Assembly (NCBI GenBank): GCA_964447285.1
Contig: CAYURO010000023.1
Location: forward strand, 11,764 to 75,763
Source of the DNA: CAJBNH01 sp964447285
Lineage (GTDB): Bacteria > Myxococcota_A > UBA9042
Direction of reading: 5' to 3'
Length of the DNA: 64,000 nt
A model generated the notes under the pieces. That model worked only from the letters and a program-made list of their open reading frames with translations, ran no database searches and had not been told where the DNA came from. This document shows positions 54,476 through 62,125 of the stretch, piece after piece. Within the stretch, counting starts at the first letter, position 1; every line of letters begins with the position of its first letter. The position numbers were made by a program, and so were the translations under genes.

Positions 54476-55852
54476 ATGCGCACGACGCAAACCCTGTTGC
54501 CGCAAGCCACGTTCGCCCTTGTCGTGGTGTGGGCCGCCGTCGGCACCGCGCTGGCGCAACCCCGCTTGCCACAAGGACCCTTGAGCGTCGAGGCGTGCGT
54601 GGCCATTGCGGTGCGCGACAGCGGTCTCGTTCAGGAATCCGAAGGCAAGGTGGGCGAGTGGCGAGGGCGATTGGCTGAGGTCGAGGCACTCTACTACCCC
54701 AAGCTCGTCGGCATGACCTATGTCGCGCCGATGTACCGGCTGACCGGCGGCCCATTCGACAAGACCCAGAGCGATTGGACCGAGTGGGGCCCGTACCTGC
54801 ACCTCGAGGCCGTGCTGGCCCAGCCGCTGTACACGTTCGGACGGGTGCAGGCGGGCAAGGACGCCGCGCAACATCGCGTGCTGGTCGAGCAAGCCAGGGT
54901 GCGGCAGACCCGCAACGCCGTCGCCCTCGAGACGCGCAAGCTCTACTACCTGCACCTGTATGCCCGAACGCTGCAGCCGACCTTGGACAGCGCCAGCAAG
55001 ACCCTGGAGTCGGCGCTGACGACTGCGCGGCAGGCGAATGAGAAGGGGACGGGCGAGGTGACGACGGTCGACCTGCAGAAGCTGATCTACGGCGCCGCAG
55101 AGCTGCAGCGCTATCGCATCCAGGCGCGGATCGGCGCCGACCTGTCGCTGGCGGCCTTGAAGCACACCCTGGGGTTGCCGCAGGAGGCGACGCTGACCTT
55201 GGCGGACGAGTCACTGCCGCCGCTGCCGACCGACCTGCCGGGGCTGCCCGCCCTGTTGCAGTCCGCCGCGTCGGGGCGACCAGAGTGGACGCAGATTCGT
55301 CATGGCAAGGCGGCCGCCGTGTCGCTGGCCCAGGCAGAGCGGCTGGCCAACCTGCCGATCGTGTTTGCGGCAGGGCAGGTGGCGGCCGACTGGACCCCGA
55401 TGCGCCAAGACGTCGACAACCCGTACTTTCAAGACCGCTACAACCAGATCTATGGTGGGCTGGCGGTGGGCTTGCAGTTCTCGGTAGACCCGGCGACGGC
55501 CAGCGCCAAGTCCGTACAGGCATTGGCGATCGCAGACCAGATCGACGGTTTGGCAGCGTTTGCGGCGACCGGTATCCCGATTGAGGTACGCAAGGCGAGC
55601 GACGAGTGGCAGCAGGCGCAGGAGATCGGCGTGCAGGCGGACTTGGGCGCAGGCGCAGCGAAGAAGTGGATGGCCTTTGCGGCCGCGGGGTTTGCAACGG
55701 GCACGGTCGAGGCGCGCGAGGTTCTCGAGGGACTCGTCGCGTGGCTGTCGGCGCGGCGCACGCAGATCGAGAACACCCGCGACGCTCACCTCGCCCGCGC
55801 CCAGCTGCTGTATGCGTTGGGGCAAGACCTGGACCACCTGGGGGCGCCATGA
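54476..55852 (+). CDS. TolC-family outer-membrane efflux protein
   Basis: A protein of 458 aa with a signal peptide (hydrophobic run ATFALVVVWAAVGTALA). Long amphipathic helices flank two beta-strand regions in the OEP/TolC pattern: LSVEACVAIAVRDSGLVQES, VLAQPLYTFGRVQAGKDAAQ and RKLYYLHLYARTLQPTL. The LYTFGRVQAG element is a typical TolC beta-strand turn. It is 6 bp behind the MlaC-like gene. An outer-membrane exit for the RND transporter is plausible, although MMPL/HpnN systems do not normally need TolC. Confidence 0.85.
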   Translation: MRTTQTLLPQATFALVVVWAAVGTALAQPRLPQGPLSVEACVAIAVRDSGLVQESEGKVGEWRGRLAEVEALYYPKLVGMTYVAPMYRLTGGPFDKTQSDWTEWGPYLHLEAVLAQPLYTFGRVQAGKDAAQHRVLVEQARVRQTRNAVALETRKLYYLHLYARTLQPTLDSASKTLESALTTARQANEKGTGEVTTVDLQKLIYGAAELQRYRIQARIGADLSLAALKHTLGLPQEATLTLADESLPPLPTDLPGLPALLQSAASGRPEWTQIRHGKAAAVSLAQAERLANLPIVFAAGQVAADWTPMRQDVDNPYFQDRYNQIYGGLAVGLQFSVDPATASAKSVQALAIADQIDGLAAFAATGIPIEVRKASDEWQQAQEIGVQADLGAGAAKKWMAFAAAGFATGTVEAREVLEGLVAWLSARRTQIENTRDAHLARAQLLYALGQDLDHLGAP

Positions 55853-56550
55853 CACCGGTCCTGGCTGTCCAACGTTGGCTCGAAGCGGGCGTTGCCGGTC
55901 GAACGGCGTTGGCGCTGGTGCGACATGGCCTCGTCGAGAATCCGCAGGGCCTGCGTTACGGCCGTCTGCCCGATTTTCACCTTTCTGCAAAGGGTCTTGC
56001 ACAAGCCCATGCGATGGCCGCCGCGTTGCACGAGCTTCGCCCCCACGCCCGCGTCCTGGTCAACAGCCCTCTGGAAAGGGCCGTCGAGACCACCGAGCCT
56101 ATCGCCGCGGCTCTTGGCCTGACCCCAACCGTCGACGACCGGCTGATCGAGGCTTGGAGCGCGCTGGACGGTCGCCTCCGGCGCGCATGGCTGGTTCCGC
56201 GGCAGTGGCACGTGATGTGGAACCCGCTGCGTCCGTCCTGGGGCGAGCCGTTTGTCCAAGTGGCGGCCCGTGCAGTGGCGGCGATGGGCGATGCAGAGTT
56301 TCACGCGCGCGGCGGGTTGGCCGTGATCGTCAGCCACCAGTCGCCGATCTGGCTGGGAACGCAGGGTGCTCGCCTGACCGAAGCCGTTGGCCCACGGGCG
56401 TGGTTTCGCTTGCTGCCCCCGTGGTTGCGCCAGCCCCTGCGATGCGGGACCGGCAGCGCGACCGTGTTGCTGTACGAAAACGGACATTTGGTCCGGGTGC
56501 TGCCGGCTTGGCGTCCAGAAGTGACCGTACAGAAAGGGAGAGCTTCATGA
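55849..56550 (+). CDS. Histidine-phosphatase (phosphoglycerate-mutase-like) superfamily protein
   Basis: A protein of 233 aa overlapping the TolC-like gene by 4 bp. The active-site ALVRHGLVENPQG is followed by SPLERAVETTEPIAAALGLT and a second His in GGLAVIVSHQSPIW; the Glu donor may be in DDRLIEAW. No signal peptide is seen, so it should act in the cytoplasm. Given the operon, dephosphorylating phosphatidylinositol phosphate or inositol phosphate is a candidate role; broad-specificity phosphatase remains possible. Confidence 0.85.
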   Translation: MTPVLAVQRWLEAGVAGRTALALVRHGLVENPQGLRYGRLPDFHLSAKGLAQAHAMAAALHELRPHARVLVNSPLERAVETTEPIAAALGLTPTVDDRLIEAWSALDGRLRRAWLVPRQWHVMWNPLRPSWGEPFVQVAARAVAAMGDAEFHARGGLAVIVSHQSPIWLGTQGARLTEAVGPRAWFRLLPPWLRQPLRCGTGSATVLLYENGHLVRVLPAWRPEVTVQKGRAS

Positions 56551-57263
56551 GCCTGAGTCCCACCAACAGCTTCACGGTCCTGCTTGTCGAGGACGACGCC
56601 CGACTTGCGCGGCTGACCATGGCGTATTTGCAGGCACACGGCGTGGTCGTCCTCCATGCGTCCGATGGGCTTTCCGGCCTGCAGGTCGCGCGCACCGAGG
56701 CGGTCGATGTCGTGCTGCTGGACCTGATGCTGCCCGGTTTGGACGGTCTGGAGGTCTGCCGCCGTATCCGCGAGCGCAGCGACGTGCCGATCGTGATGCT
56801 GACAGCGCGCGACGGCGAGGTCGACCGGGTGCTCGGCCTCGAGCTGGGCGCCGACGACTACGTGTCGAAGCCGTTCTCGTCACCGGAGCTGTTGGCGCGC
56901 CTTCGAGCCCAAGTCCGTCGCTTTCGAGGCCTTGCGGGACCAGGGCCCTCCGAGATCGTGCAGGTTGGCCGTTTGAAGGTCGACCCCGGCAGCCACACGG
57001 CATGGTTGGGCGATGAGGTTCTGACGTTGACGACGTATGAATTCGACCTGTTGCGCGTGCTGGCAGAGCGTCCCGGCCGGGTGCTGGCGCGCGAGACCAT
57101 CCTGGACTTGGTCAAGGGCAGCGCCGACGAAGCCTTTGACCGCAGCATCGACGTCCACGTGTCGCGCTTGAGGCAGAAGCTGGGCGACGACGCACGCGAT
57201 CCGCGGATGCTGAAGACCGTGCGCGGCGTCGGCTACGTCCTGACGGCAGAGGCCCAGCCATGA
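56547..57263 (+). CDS. OmpR-family response regulator
   Basis: A protein of 238 aa; AAAGGGAG precedes the start, and the ATGA overlaps the upstream gene. The receiver has acidic LLVEDDARL, phospho-Asp59 in VVLLDLMLPGLDG, and switch Lys in DDYVSKPF. The winged-helix DNA-binding domain follows (LTLTTYEFDLLRVLAERPGR, DVHVSRLRQKLGDD, VRGVGYVL). It is coupled to the downstream kinase gene by ATGA, so the two form a cognate pair. Confidence 0.95.
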   Translation: MSLSPTNSFTVLLVEDDARLARLTMAYLQAHGVVVLHASDGLSGLQVARTEAVDVVLLDLMLPGLDGLEVCRRIRERSDVPIVMLTARDGEVDRVLGLELGADDYVSKPFSSPELLARLRAQVRRFRGLAGPGPSEIVQVGRLKVDPGSHTAWLGDEVLTLTTYEFDLLRVLAERPGRVLARETILDLVKGSADEAFDRSIDVHVSRLRQKLGDDARDPRMLKTVRGVGYVLTAEAQP

Positions 57264-58564
57264 TTCGTCCCCGACTCTCCATCGCGCTTGGTATCTTGAG
57301 CCTGTTGCAGTTTGTCGGCGTGTTCGTCGGCGCTGCACTCGTCTATCGGGCGCACATGCCGGCGCAGCATCCGTTCCTGCAGGTGCCGGCCGCGATGCTC
57401 TCGGTGGCGACCGAAGACTCGTGGAATAATCCCGCGAAGATGCAGCGAATTGCCGATCGGCTGGCGGCACGGCTGGGCTTGGGCATCGAGCTGTTCGACG
57501 CCTCGGGAGTTCGTCGCCTTGTGGCTGGCAAGAATCTGCCCCACATGGAGTGGATGGCCGAGTCGCCCGTCATGGTCGATGGCAGGAAGGTCGGCCGCAT
57601 GGTCGTGCGCTCGTCGGTGCTGCCGCACCCACCCGTTGCCGCGTGGTTGGCCGCCGCGATATCTGCGGCCCTTGTCCTGACGATGAGCTCGTGGGTGCTG
57701 TCCCGCTCGATCGCCCGGCCCCTGCTGCGAATCTCGGACGCGGCACACCGGCTGGGAGAGGGCGACCTATCCGCCCGCGTTGGCCCGCAACGGTGTGCGC
57801 CAGAGCTGCGCCGGCTTTCAGACACCTTCGATGCGATGGCAGGCCGACTGCAGAAGCTGGTGACCGCCCATAGCGAGCTGCTGGCCAACGTCTCGCATGA
57901 GCTGCGCACGCCTTTGTCGCGGGCCCGCGTCGCCTTGGACTTGGCGAACGAGGGGGCGATCCTCGACCGCGAAGCCATGTCAGAGATCACCAGCGACCTT
58001 GCAGAGTTGGAACACCTGATCGCCGAGGTCCTGACAACCGCCCGTTTGAGCCTCGCCCAAGGACAGGCCGGCGACGTGTTGGCGCGACTGCCGAAGTCTC
58101 CGGTCGACGCGGCGACGATCGTCGATGCCACCGCGGAGCGTTTTCGCAAGAGCCATCCCCACATCGACCTGCAGGTGCACAGCGAAGGCGGTCTGACGGT
58201 CGTGGTGGCCGAGACATTGGTGCGGCGCGCGCTCGACAACCTGCTGGACAACGCGGCAGGGCATGGCGCAGGGGCGGCCGTGACACTGACGCTGAGGGTG
58301 CAAGCGGACATGGCGACGTTCGAAGTGCGCGACCTGGGACCGGGGATGCGGCCGGAGGATGCCGAGCGTGTCTTTGAGCCCTTCTTCCGCGCCGACCCCA
58401 GCCGCACCAAGGTCGGGGGCTTGGGGCTTGGCCTGACGCTGGTGCGACGAGTGGCCGAAGCCCACGGCGGCACGGCGACCCTCGAGAGCAGCCTCGGTCA
58501 GGGCACGGTCGTTTGCGTGACACTGCCGATCGCCTCGGCGGGAATCGGCAAGGAGCCGGCATGA
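57260..58564 (+). CDS. Membrane sensor histidine kinase
   Basis: A protein of 434 aa. Transmembrane segments at about 8-30 and 125-148 flank a ~95-residue periplasmic sensor with no recognised domain. HAMP follows (about 150-200), then the H-box SELLANVSHELRTPLSRAR with His213, and the HATPase: LLDNAAGHG (N box), DLGPGMRPEDAERVFEPFFR (G1/F) and GLGLGLTLVRR (G2). The short sensor (WNNPAKMQRIADRLAARLGL) may detect an envelope signal. It likely controls the regulator upstream and perhaps this operon. Confidence 0.95.
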   Translation: MIRPRLSIALGILSLLQFVGVFVGAALVYRAHMPAQHPFLQVPAAMLSVATEDSWNNPAKMQRIADRLAARLGLGIELFDASGVRRLVAGKNLPHMEWMAESPVMVDGRKVGRMVVRSSVLPHPPVAAWLAAAISAALVLTMSSWVLSRSIARPLLRISDAAHRLGEGDLSARVGPQRCAPELRRLSDTFDAMAGRLQKLVTAHSELLANVSHELRTPLSRARVALDLANEGAILDREAMSEITSDLAELEHLIAEVLTTARLSLAQGQAGDVLARLPKSPVDAATIVDATAERFRKSHPHIDLQVHSEGGLTVVVAETLVRRALDNLLDNAAGHGAGAAVTLTLRVQADMATFEVRDLGPGMRPEDAERVFEPFFRADPSRTKVGGLGLGLTLVRRVAEAHGGTATLESSLGQGTVVCVTLPIASAGIGKEPA

Positions 58565-59142
58565 GGCAATTCGTCTTGGCGTGTCTGTTGTTGCTGGCAT
58601 CGACGTCGGCGTGGGCGGTGGAAACCGAGCAAGCGCGGCTGGATCGCGGAGAAGTGATCGTCCGAACGCGGGCGGTTCCGGGCAGCAGCTTGCCGATGAT
58701 GGTCGGGCGGGGCGTGATCGACGTGCCGCCAGCGAGGCTCTGGAAGCTGGTTGAGGCGTGCGGCGGCTATGTGGGCAAGCTGCCGCGGGTGATCCGGTCG
58801 CGGGAGCTGTCGCGCGCTGGCGCGGTGGCGGTCTGCGAGACGACCAGCCAACTCCCCTTTCCCATCGGCGAGTTGACGTCGGTCACCCGTGCAGTCCACG
58901 AGACGAGCCCGGGGCGCTGGGTGCGGCGCTGGACGCTGGTCGGCGGGGATTATGACGACAACAGCGGTGCCTGGATCTTGCAGCCGTTCGACGCTGCGGG
59001 AACGCGGACGTTGCTGACGTATGAGGCGCACGTCGAGCCCAAGATGTCGGTGCCCAACTCGATCATCCACGCTGCCCAGAAGCGGGGGATGCCAAGTTTG
59101 TTCGAGCACTTGCGCTCAGTGATGCGGTCAGGGGGGGCTTAG
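58561..59142 (+). CDS. Secreted START/SRPBCC-like protein
   Basis: A protein of 193 aa overlapping the kinase gene by ATGA; AAGGAG precedes the start. Signal peptide MRQFVLACLLLLASTSAWA. The mature part follows the SRPBCC/START pattern: DVPPARLWKLVEACGGYVGK, LPRVIRSRELSRAGAVAVCE, SPGRWVRRWTLVGGDYDDNS, and a C-terminal helix (IIHAAQKRGMPSLFEHLRS). Such helix-grip folds bind hydrophobic ligands. An exported version at the end of a lipid-related operon could bind the lipid or report it to the kinase; this is an inference. Confidence 0.75.
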   Translation: MRQFVLACLLLLASTSAWAVETEQARLDRGEVIVRTRAVPGSSLPMMVGRGVIDVPPARLWKLVEACGGYVGKLPRVIRSRELSRAGAVAVCETTSQLPFPIGELTSVTRAVHETSPGRWVRRWTLVGGDYDDNSGAWILQPFDAAGTRTLLTYEAHVEPKMSVPNSIIHAAQKRGMPSLFEHLRSVMRSGGA

Positions 59143-59235
59143 GCACTTGGGCGAGGGGAGAAGCTGCGGGGCCCAGAGTGGGAGGCGATACGGGCCGGCG
59201 GCAGCGTCCGAGTGCGGGCGACAAGGTCTGTGCGA

Positions 59236-59661
59236 CTAGTCCCACCAGCGGGTGTCGTCCGTGTCCTCTTCGTCCTCGTCGCCTTCCACCTCGTCGAGGT
59301 CCAGGTCGTCGTCGTCCAGATCGTCACGAGACTTGCGCGGCGTCTCTTCCTCCCCGGCGTCCTTCTCGACCTCGTCGCCTTCCTCTTCATCTTCTTCGTC
59401 TTCGACGGGATAGTCGTCCTCGTCGAAATTCAATTCCTTCTCGACCTCGTCCTCTTCGTCTTCATCTTCCTCGTCGTCGTCGAAGTCCTCATCGTCGTCG
59501 AGCGCGTCATCGTCTTCGAACTCGTCGGACTCCTCTTCGTCGTCCTCCCAGTCGTCGTCGTAGGCCGCCAACAGCCCGTCAGGCCTGGCTTCGTCTTGTC
59601 CTTGGGGCGCACGAGCACGCGCGGCCGAGGGGGCGGGGGTCAGGTCGAGATTCAAGTACAT
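59236..59661 (-). CDS. Extremely acidic low-complexity protein (about 54% Asp+Glu)
   Basis: A protein of 141 aa; AAGGAGT lies 8 bp before the ATG, which supports translation. I count 76 Asp/Glu in 141 residues. The N-terminus MYLNLDLTPAPSAARARAPQ is normal, then the chain becomes nearly continuous Asp/Glu runs and ends TRWWD. Such polyacidic chains serve as nucleic-acid mimics, histone- or basic-protein chaperones or flexible tails. No family is recognised. The opposite strand is open and hydrophobic for the same reason and is not a gene. Confidence 0.7.
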   Translation of the reverse strand: MYLNLDLTPAPSAARARAPQGQDEARPDGLLAAYDDDWEDDEEESDEFEDDDALDDDEDFDDDEEDEDEEDEVEKELNFDEDDYPVEDEEDEEEGDEVEKDAGEEETPRKSRDDLDDDDLDLDEVEGDEDEEDTDDTRWWD

Positions 59662-59839
59662 CCGGGACTCCTTGGGGTGATCGTCGGTCGCTGGGTGCTC
59701 CGACGGTGGCCGCGGCGGTCGGCCGTCACATCGCGCGCTGAATGCCCGCTTTTGGTGTGACTGGCAAGGGGGGCGTCGACACGTGCGTCATGCCTCGGCA
59801 CCGGCTAGACTGTGGCCGGCCTATTCAGGAGGTCCCTCC

Positions 59840-60883
59840 ATGCTGCGCTCTATCGCTGCACCGATCGCCGACGCGACGCTGTCCGCCCGTTCTTGTCCGA
59901 TGCTGTGCGAGGCCGTTCAAGGCCTGATCGCCTTGCTGCGCGAGTGCGACGTGGATCCGCAAGTCTGCTTGGGAACAACGGATCCTGTACAGCTGCTCCG
60001 CGACCATCCCCGTCTGCGGGACTGGGTGGTTGCGGGCCTCGTGCCGGTCGCTTGGCTCGAAGCGGCGCTGGTAGAGCTGGGGGACGAGAGCACGCGGTTG
60101 GCCCCTGCGCAAGTGGTGGATCGCTTTCTGGTTCCTGTCTTGTTGCGAGGACTTGGCCGCCTTCCCCTGGCCCAGAACGGTGCACCGGAGCCGGCACGCG
60201 AGGCGATCGCAGCGCTGCTGGCGGTCGACACCTGGCGGGCGCTGGTCAGCCCGGAGCTTGCGCCAGATGCCGTGATCGAGGGGCCCGGTTGTCACACCGA
60301 CCCGCGCGTCGCCGAGTGGTTGCCGGCCGCCCGTTACCTTGCAGGACGCATGGGGTTTGAGGGGTTGGTGCAGGCTGCGGCGGGTCAGGTGCCGTGGCTT
60401 GACGCGGTGGACGCTGCGGACCGTGTGATGGTCGACCGCCTTCTGCAGCCGGGACCGTGGCCCGAGCTGCAGCAAGGACCGGGTCCCAAGCGCATGGGCG
60501 AGCAAGATGCGGCTTGGGTCGAGGACGCACTCGTTTCGTTTTGCGTGCGCCGCCGTCGTGTCGAAGGCTGGCCGTGCGCGGTGCCTGCCATTCCGCCCGG
60601 CGGCGGCCTGATGCTCGATGCGGTGGCGGGAGAGCTGCGTGCGCTGGGAGTCGGGGCATCGGCGGGGCAGGGGGGCTGGCTGGATCCGGTGGCAGGACCC
60701 GTGCCTATGCCGACGGTGGTGTGCCATGCGCTGCGCGGCGCGGGCTGGGACCGCGTCGAGGTCCGGATGACCCACTTGGACGCCCTGGAGGACCTGACAG
60801 ACGCCCTGCTGGACCTGTGCGACAAGCCGCCGGCGCCACAAGTGCTGGAAGGTGACGGATTTCAGATCGCGCTGGCGGTGTGA
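59840..60883 (+). CDS. Hypothetical protein, 347 aa
   Basis: AGGAGG precedes the ATG at 59840. No signal or transmembrane segment is seen. The protein is mostly alpha-helical and rich in Leu/Ala/Val, with several Pro-bordered segments (VVAGLVPVAWLEAALVELGD, VVDRFLVPVLLRGLGRLPLA, EQDAAWVEDALVSF). The C-terminus has an alpha/beta flavour (WDRVEVRMTHLDALEDLTDA). I recognise no catalytic motif. It ends 3 bp before the end of the convergent radical SAM gene. Confidence 0.7.
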   Translation: MLRSIAAPIADATLSARSCPMLCEAVQGLIALLRECDVDPQVCLGTTDPVQLLRDHPRLRDWVVAGLVPVAWLEAALVELGDESTRLAPAQVVDRFLVPVLLRGLGRLPLAQNGAPEPAREAIAALLAVDTWRALVSPELAPDAVIEGPGCHTDPRVAEWLPAARYLAGRMGFEGLVQAAAGQVPWLDAVDAADRVMVDRLLQPGPWPELQQGPGPKRMGEQDAAWVEDALVSFCVRRRRVEGWPCAVPAIPPGGGLMLDAVAGELRALGVGASAGQGGWLDPVAGPVPMPTVVCHALRGAGWDRVEVRMTHLDALEDLTDALLDLCDKPPAPQVLEGDGFQIALAV

Positions 60884-60886
60884 CGG

Positions 60887-61972
60887 TCAGGGCGCGGTGG
60901 GTTCCGTTTCCCGCTTCATTCGCAACGGCATGTGGTTGCAGAACGGTTCCTCAGCCAGCCAGTCGCCCGTGACGGCGTAGGCGCGCGCCCGGCAGCCGCC
61001 GCAGATGTTCAGGTATTCGCACTCGCCGCAGCGACCCTTGTAGCTGTCGAAGTCGCGCAGCTCCTCGAACAGGGCCGACTTCTCCCAAATCTCGCGGAAG
61101 GGCGTGCGCTTGGCGTTGCCGGCCGACACGGGAAAGTACGAGCAAGGCTTCACGTCGCCAAAGCAGTCGATCAGGCAAATGGACTGCGCCGCGATGCAGC
61201 CCTTGCCGCCGCCCGTAGAGAACGTCAGATTGCGCCTGCCGAATTTGAAGCCCTCTCGCTTGGCCGACTGGCGCTGCACCCGGTAGTAGTGGGGCGCGCA
61301 GGTGGGGCGCATCAGGATGTCGTCCTCCTCGCGCTCTTGTCGGTCGTGCCACTCGAGGATCTCGTCGTAGTCTTCCTTCGAGATCAGCTCGGCCATGATG
61401 TCCTCGCCGCGGCCGGTCGGGACGATCATGAACATGTACCAAGCCTTGGCTCCGATGGCCTTGGCCACCTTGAACGTGTCGGCGATCGTGTGCTGGTTGC
61501 GCTTGGTGAAGGACGAGTTCACCAGAAACGGGATGCCGTGGCGGCGGAAGTGCTCGGCCGCGCGCATGACGCCCTCGAAGGCCCCAGGATTCTGCCGGAA
61601 ATTGTCGTGGACCTCGGCCGTGGGACCGTCCAGCGACAAGGACACCATGCGGATCTGTGTTTCCTTCATCTGCTCGCAGACCTTGTCGTCCACCAGCGAG
61701 CCGTTCGTCGCCATGCACATGCGCAAGCCGCGCGAGGTGCCATAGCGGGCCAGCTCGAAGATGTCGGGGCGCAGCAGCGGCTCACCGCCCGACAGGACCA
61801 GCACGGGACTCGAGACCTCGACGATGTCGTCGATCAGCTTCTTGCCCTCGACGGTCGTGAAGTCGCCCGTCGACGAATTCAGGTCGGACGAGCAGCGGCA
61901 GTGCACGCACTTCAGGTTGCAGCGCTGGGTGGTTTCCCACGCGATCCACTTGGGGACGAACTCTTGCTTCAT
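60887..61972 (-). CDS. AhbD-like radical SAM/SPASM protein
   Basis: A protein of 361 aa. The radical SAM CxxxCxxC motif is CNLKCVHC (Cys18, 22, 25) in AWETTQRCNLKCVHCRCSS. GGEPLLRPDIFELARYG, SLSLDG, VPTGRGEDIM and CAPHYYRVQRQSAKREG follow in the order of AhbD, and the C-terminal SPASM-type Fe-S binding region is GRCGECEYLNICGGCRARAY...CNH. AhbD converts Fe-coproporphyrin III to heme in the siroheme-dependent route. This window also encodes the classical route (hemE, hemG, hemA), so a second, related activity (for example a peptide or cofactor modification) is possible. AAGGAG lies 12 bp before the ATG. Confidence 0.82.
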   Translation of the reverse strand: MKQEFVPKWIAWETTQRCNLKCVHCRCSSDLNSSTGDFTTVEGKKLIDDIVEVSSPVLVLSGGEPLLRPDIFELARYGTSRGLRMCMATNGSLVDDKVCEQMKETQIRMVSLSLDGPTAEVHDNFRQNPGAFEGVMRAAEHFRRHGIPFLVNSSFTKRNQHTIADTFKVAKAIGAKAWYMFMIVPTGRGEDIMAELISKEDYDEILEWHDRQEREEDDILMRPTCAPHYYRVQRQSAKREGFKFGRRNLTFSTGGGKGCIAAQSICLIDCFGDVKPCSYFPVSAGNAKRTPFREIWEKSALFEELRDFDSYKGRCGECEYLNICGGCRARAYAVTGDWLAEEPFCNHMPLRMKRETEPTAP

Positions 61973-62125
61973 GGGGGGACAAGGCTCCTTGCTGTGGGCG
62001 GTCGCGCGCTTCCGGGCTGGCCCTTGGTGTCGAAAGGATAGCGGAGGCCCGGAGCAAGGTTGTCACGGGAGTTTCATACGCTTGGAAAGTTGACGCATTT
62101 CGTATCGGTCGCACGCTCATCCCCC

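Noticed and set aside
59212..59760. 182-aa hydrophobic plus-strand frame opposite the acidic protein
   Set aside because: Its Val/Leu/Ile richness is the direct reverse of Asp/Glu codons on the other strand. The acidic reading has a strong ribosome site, this one does not.
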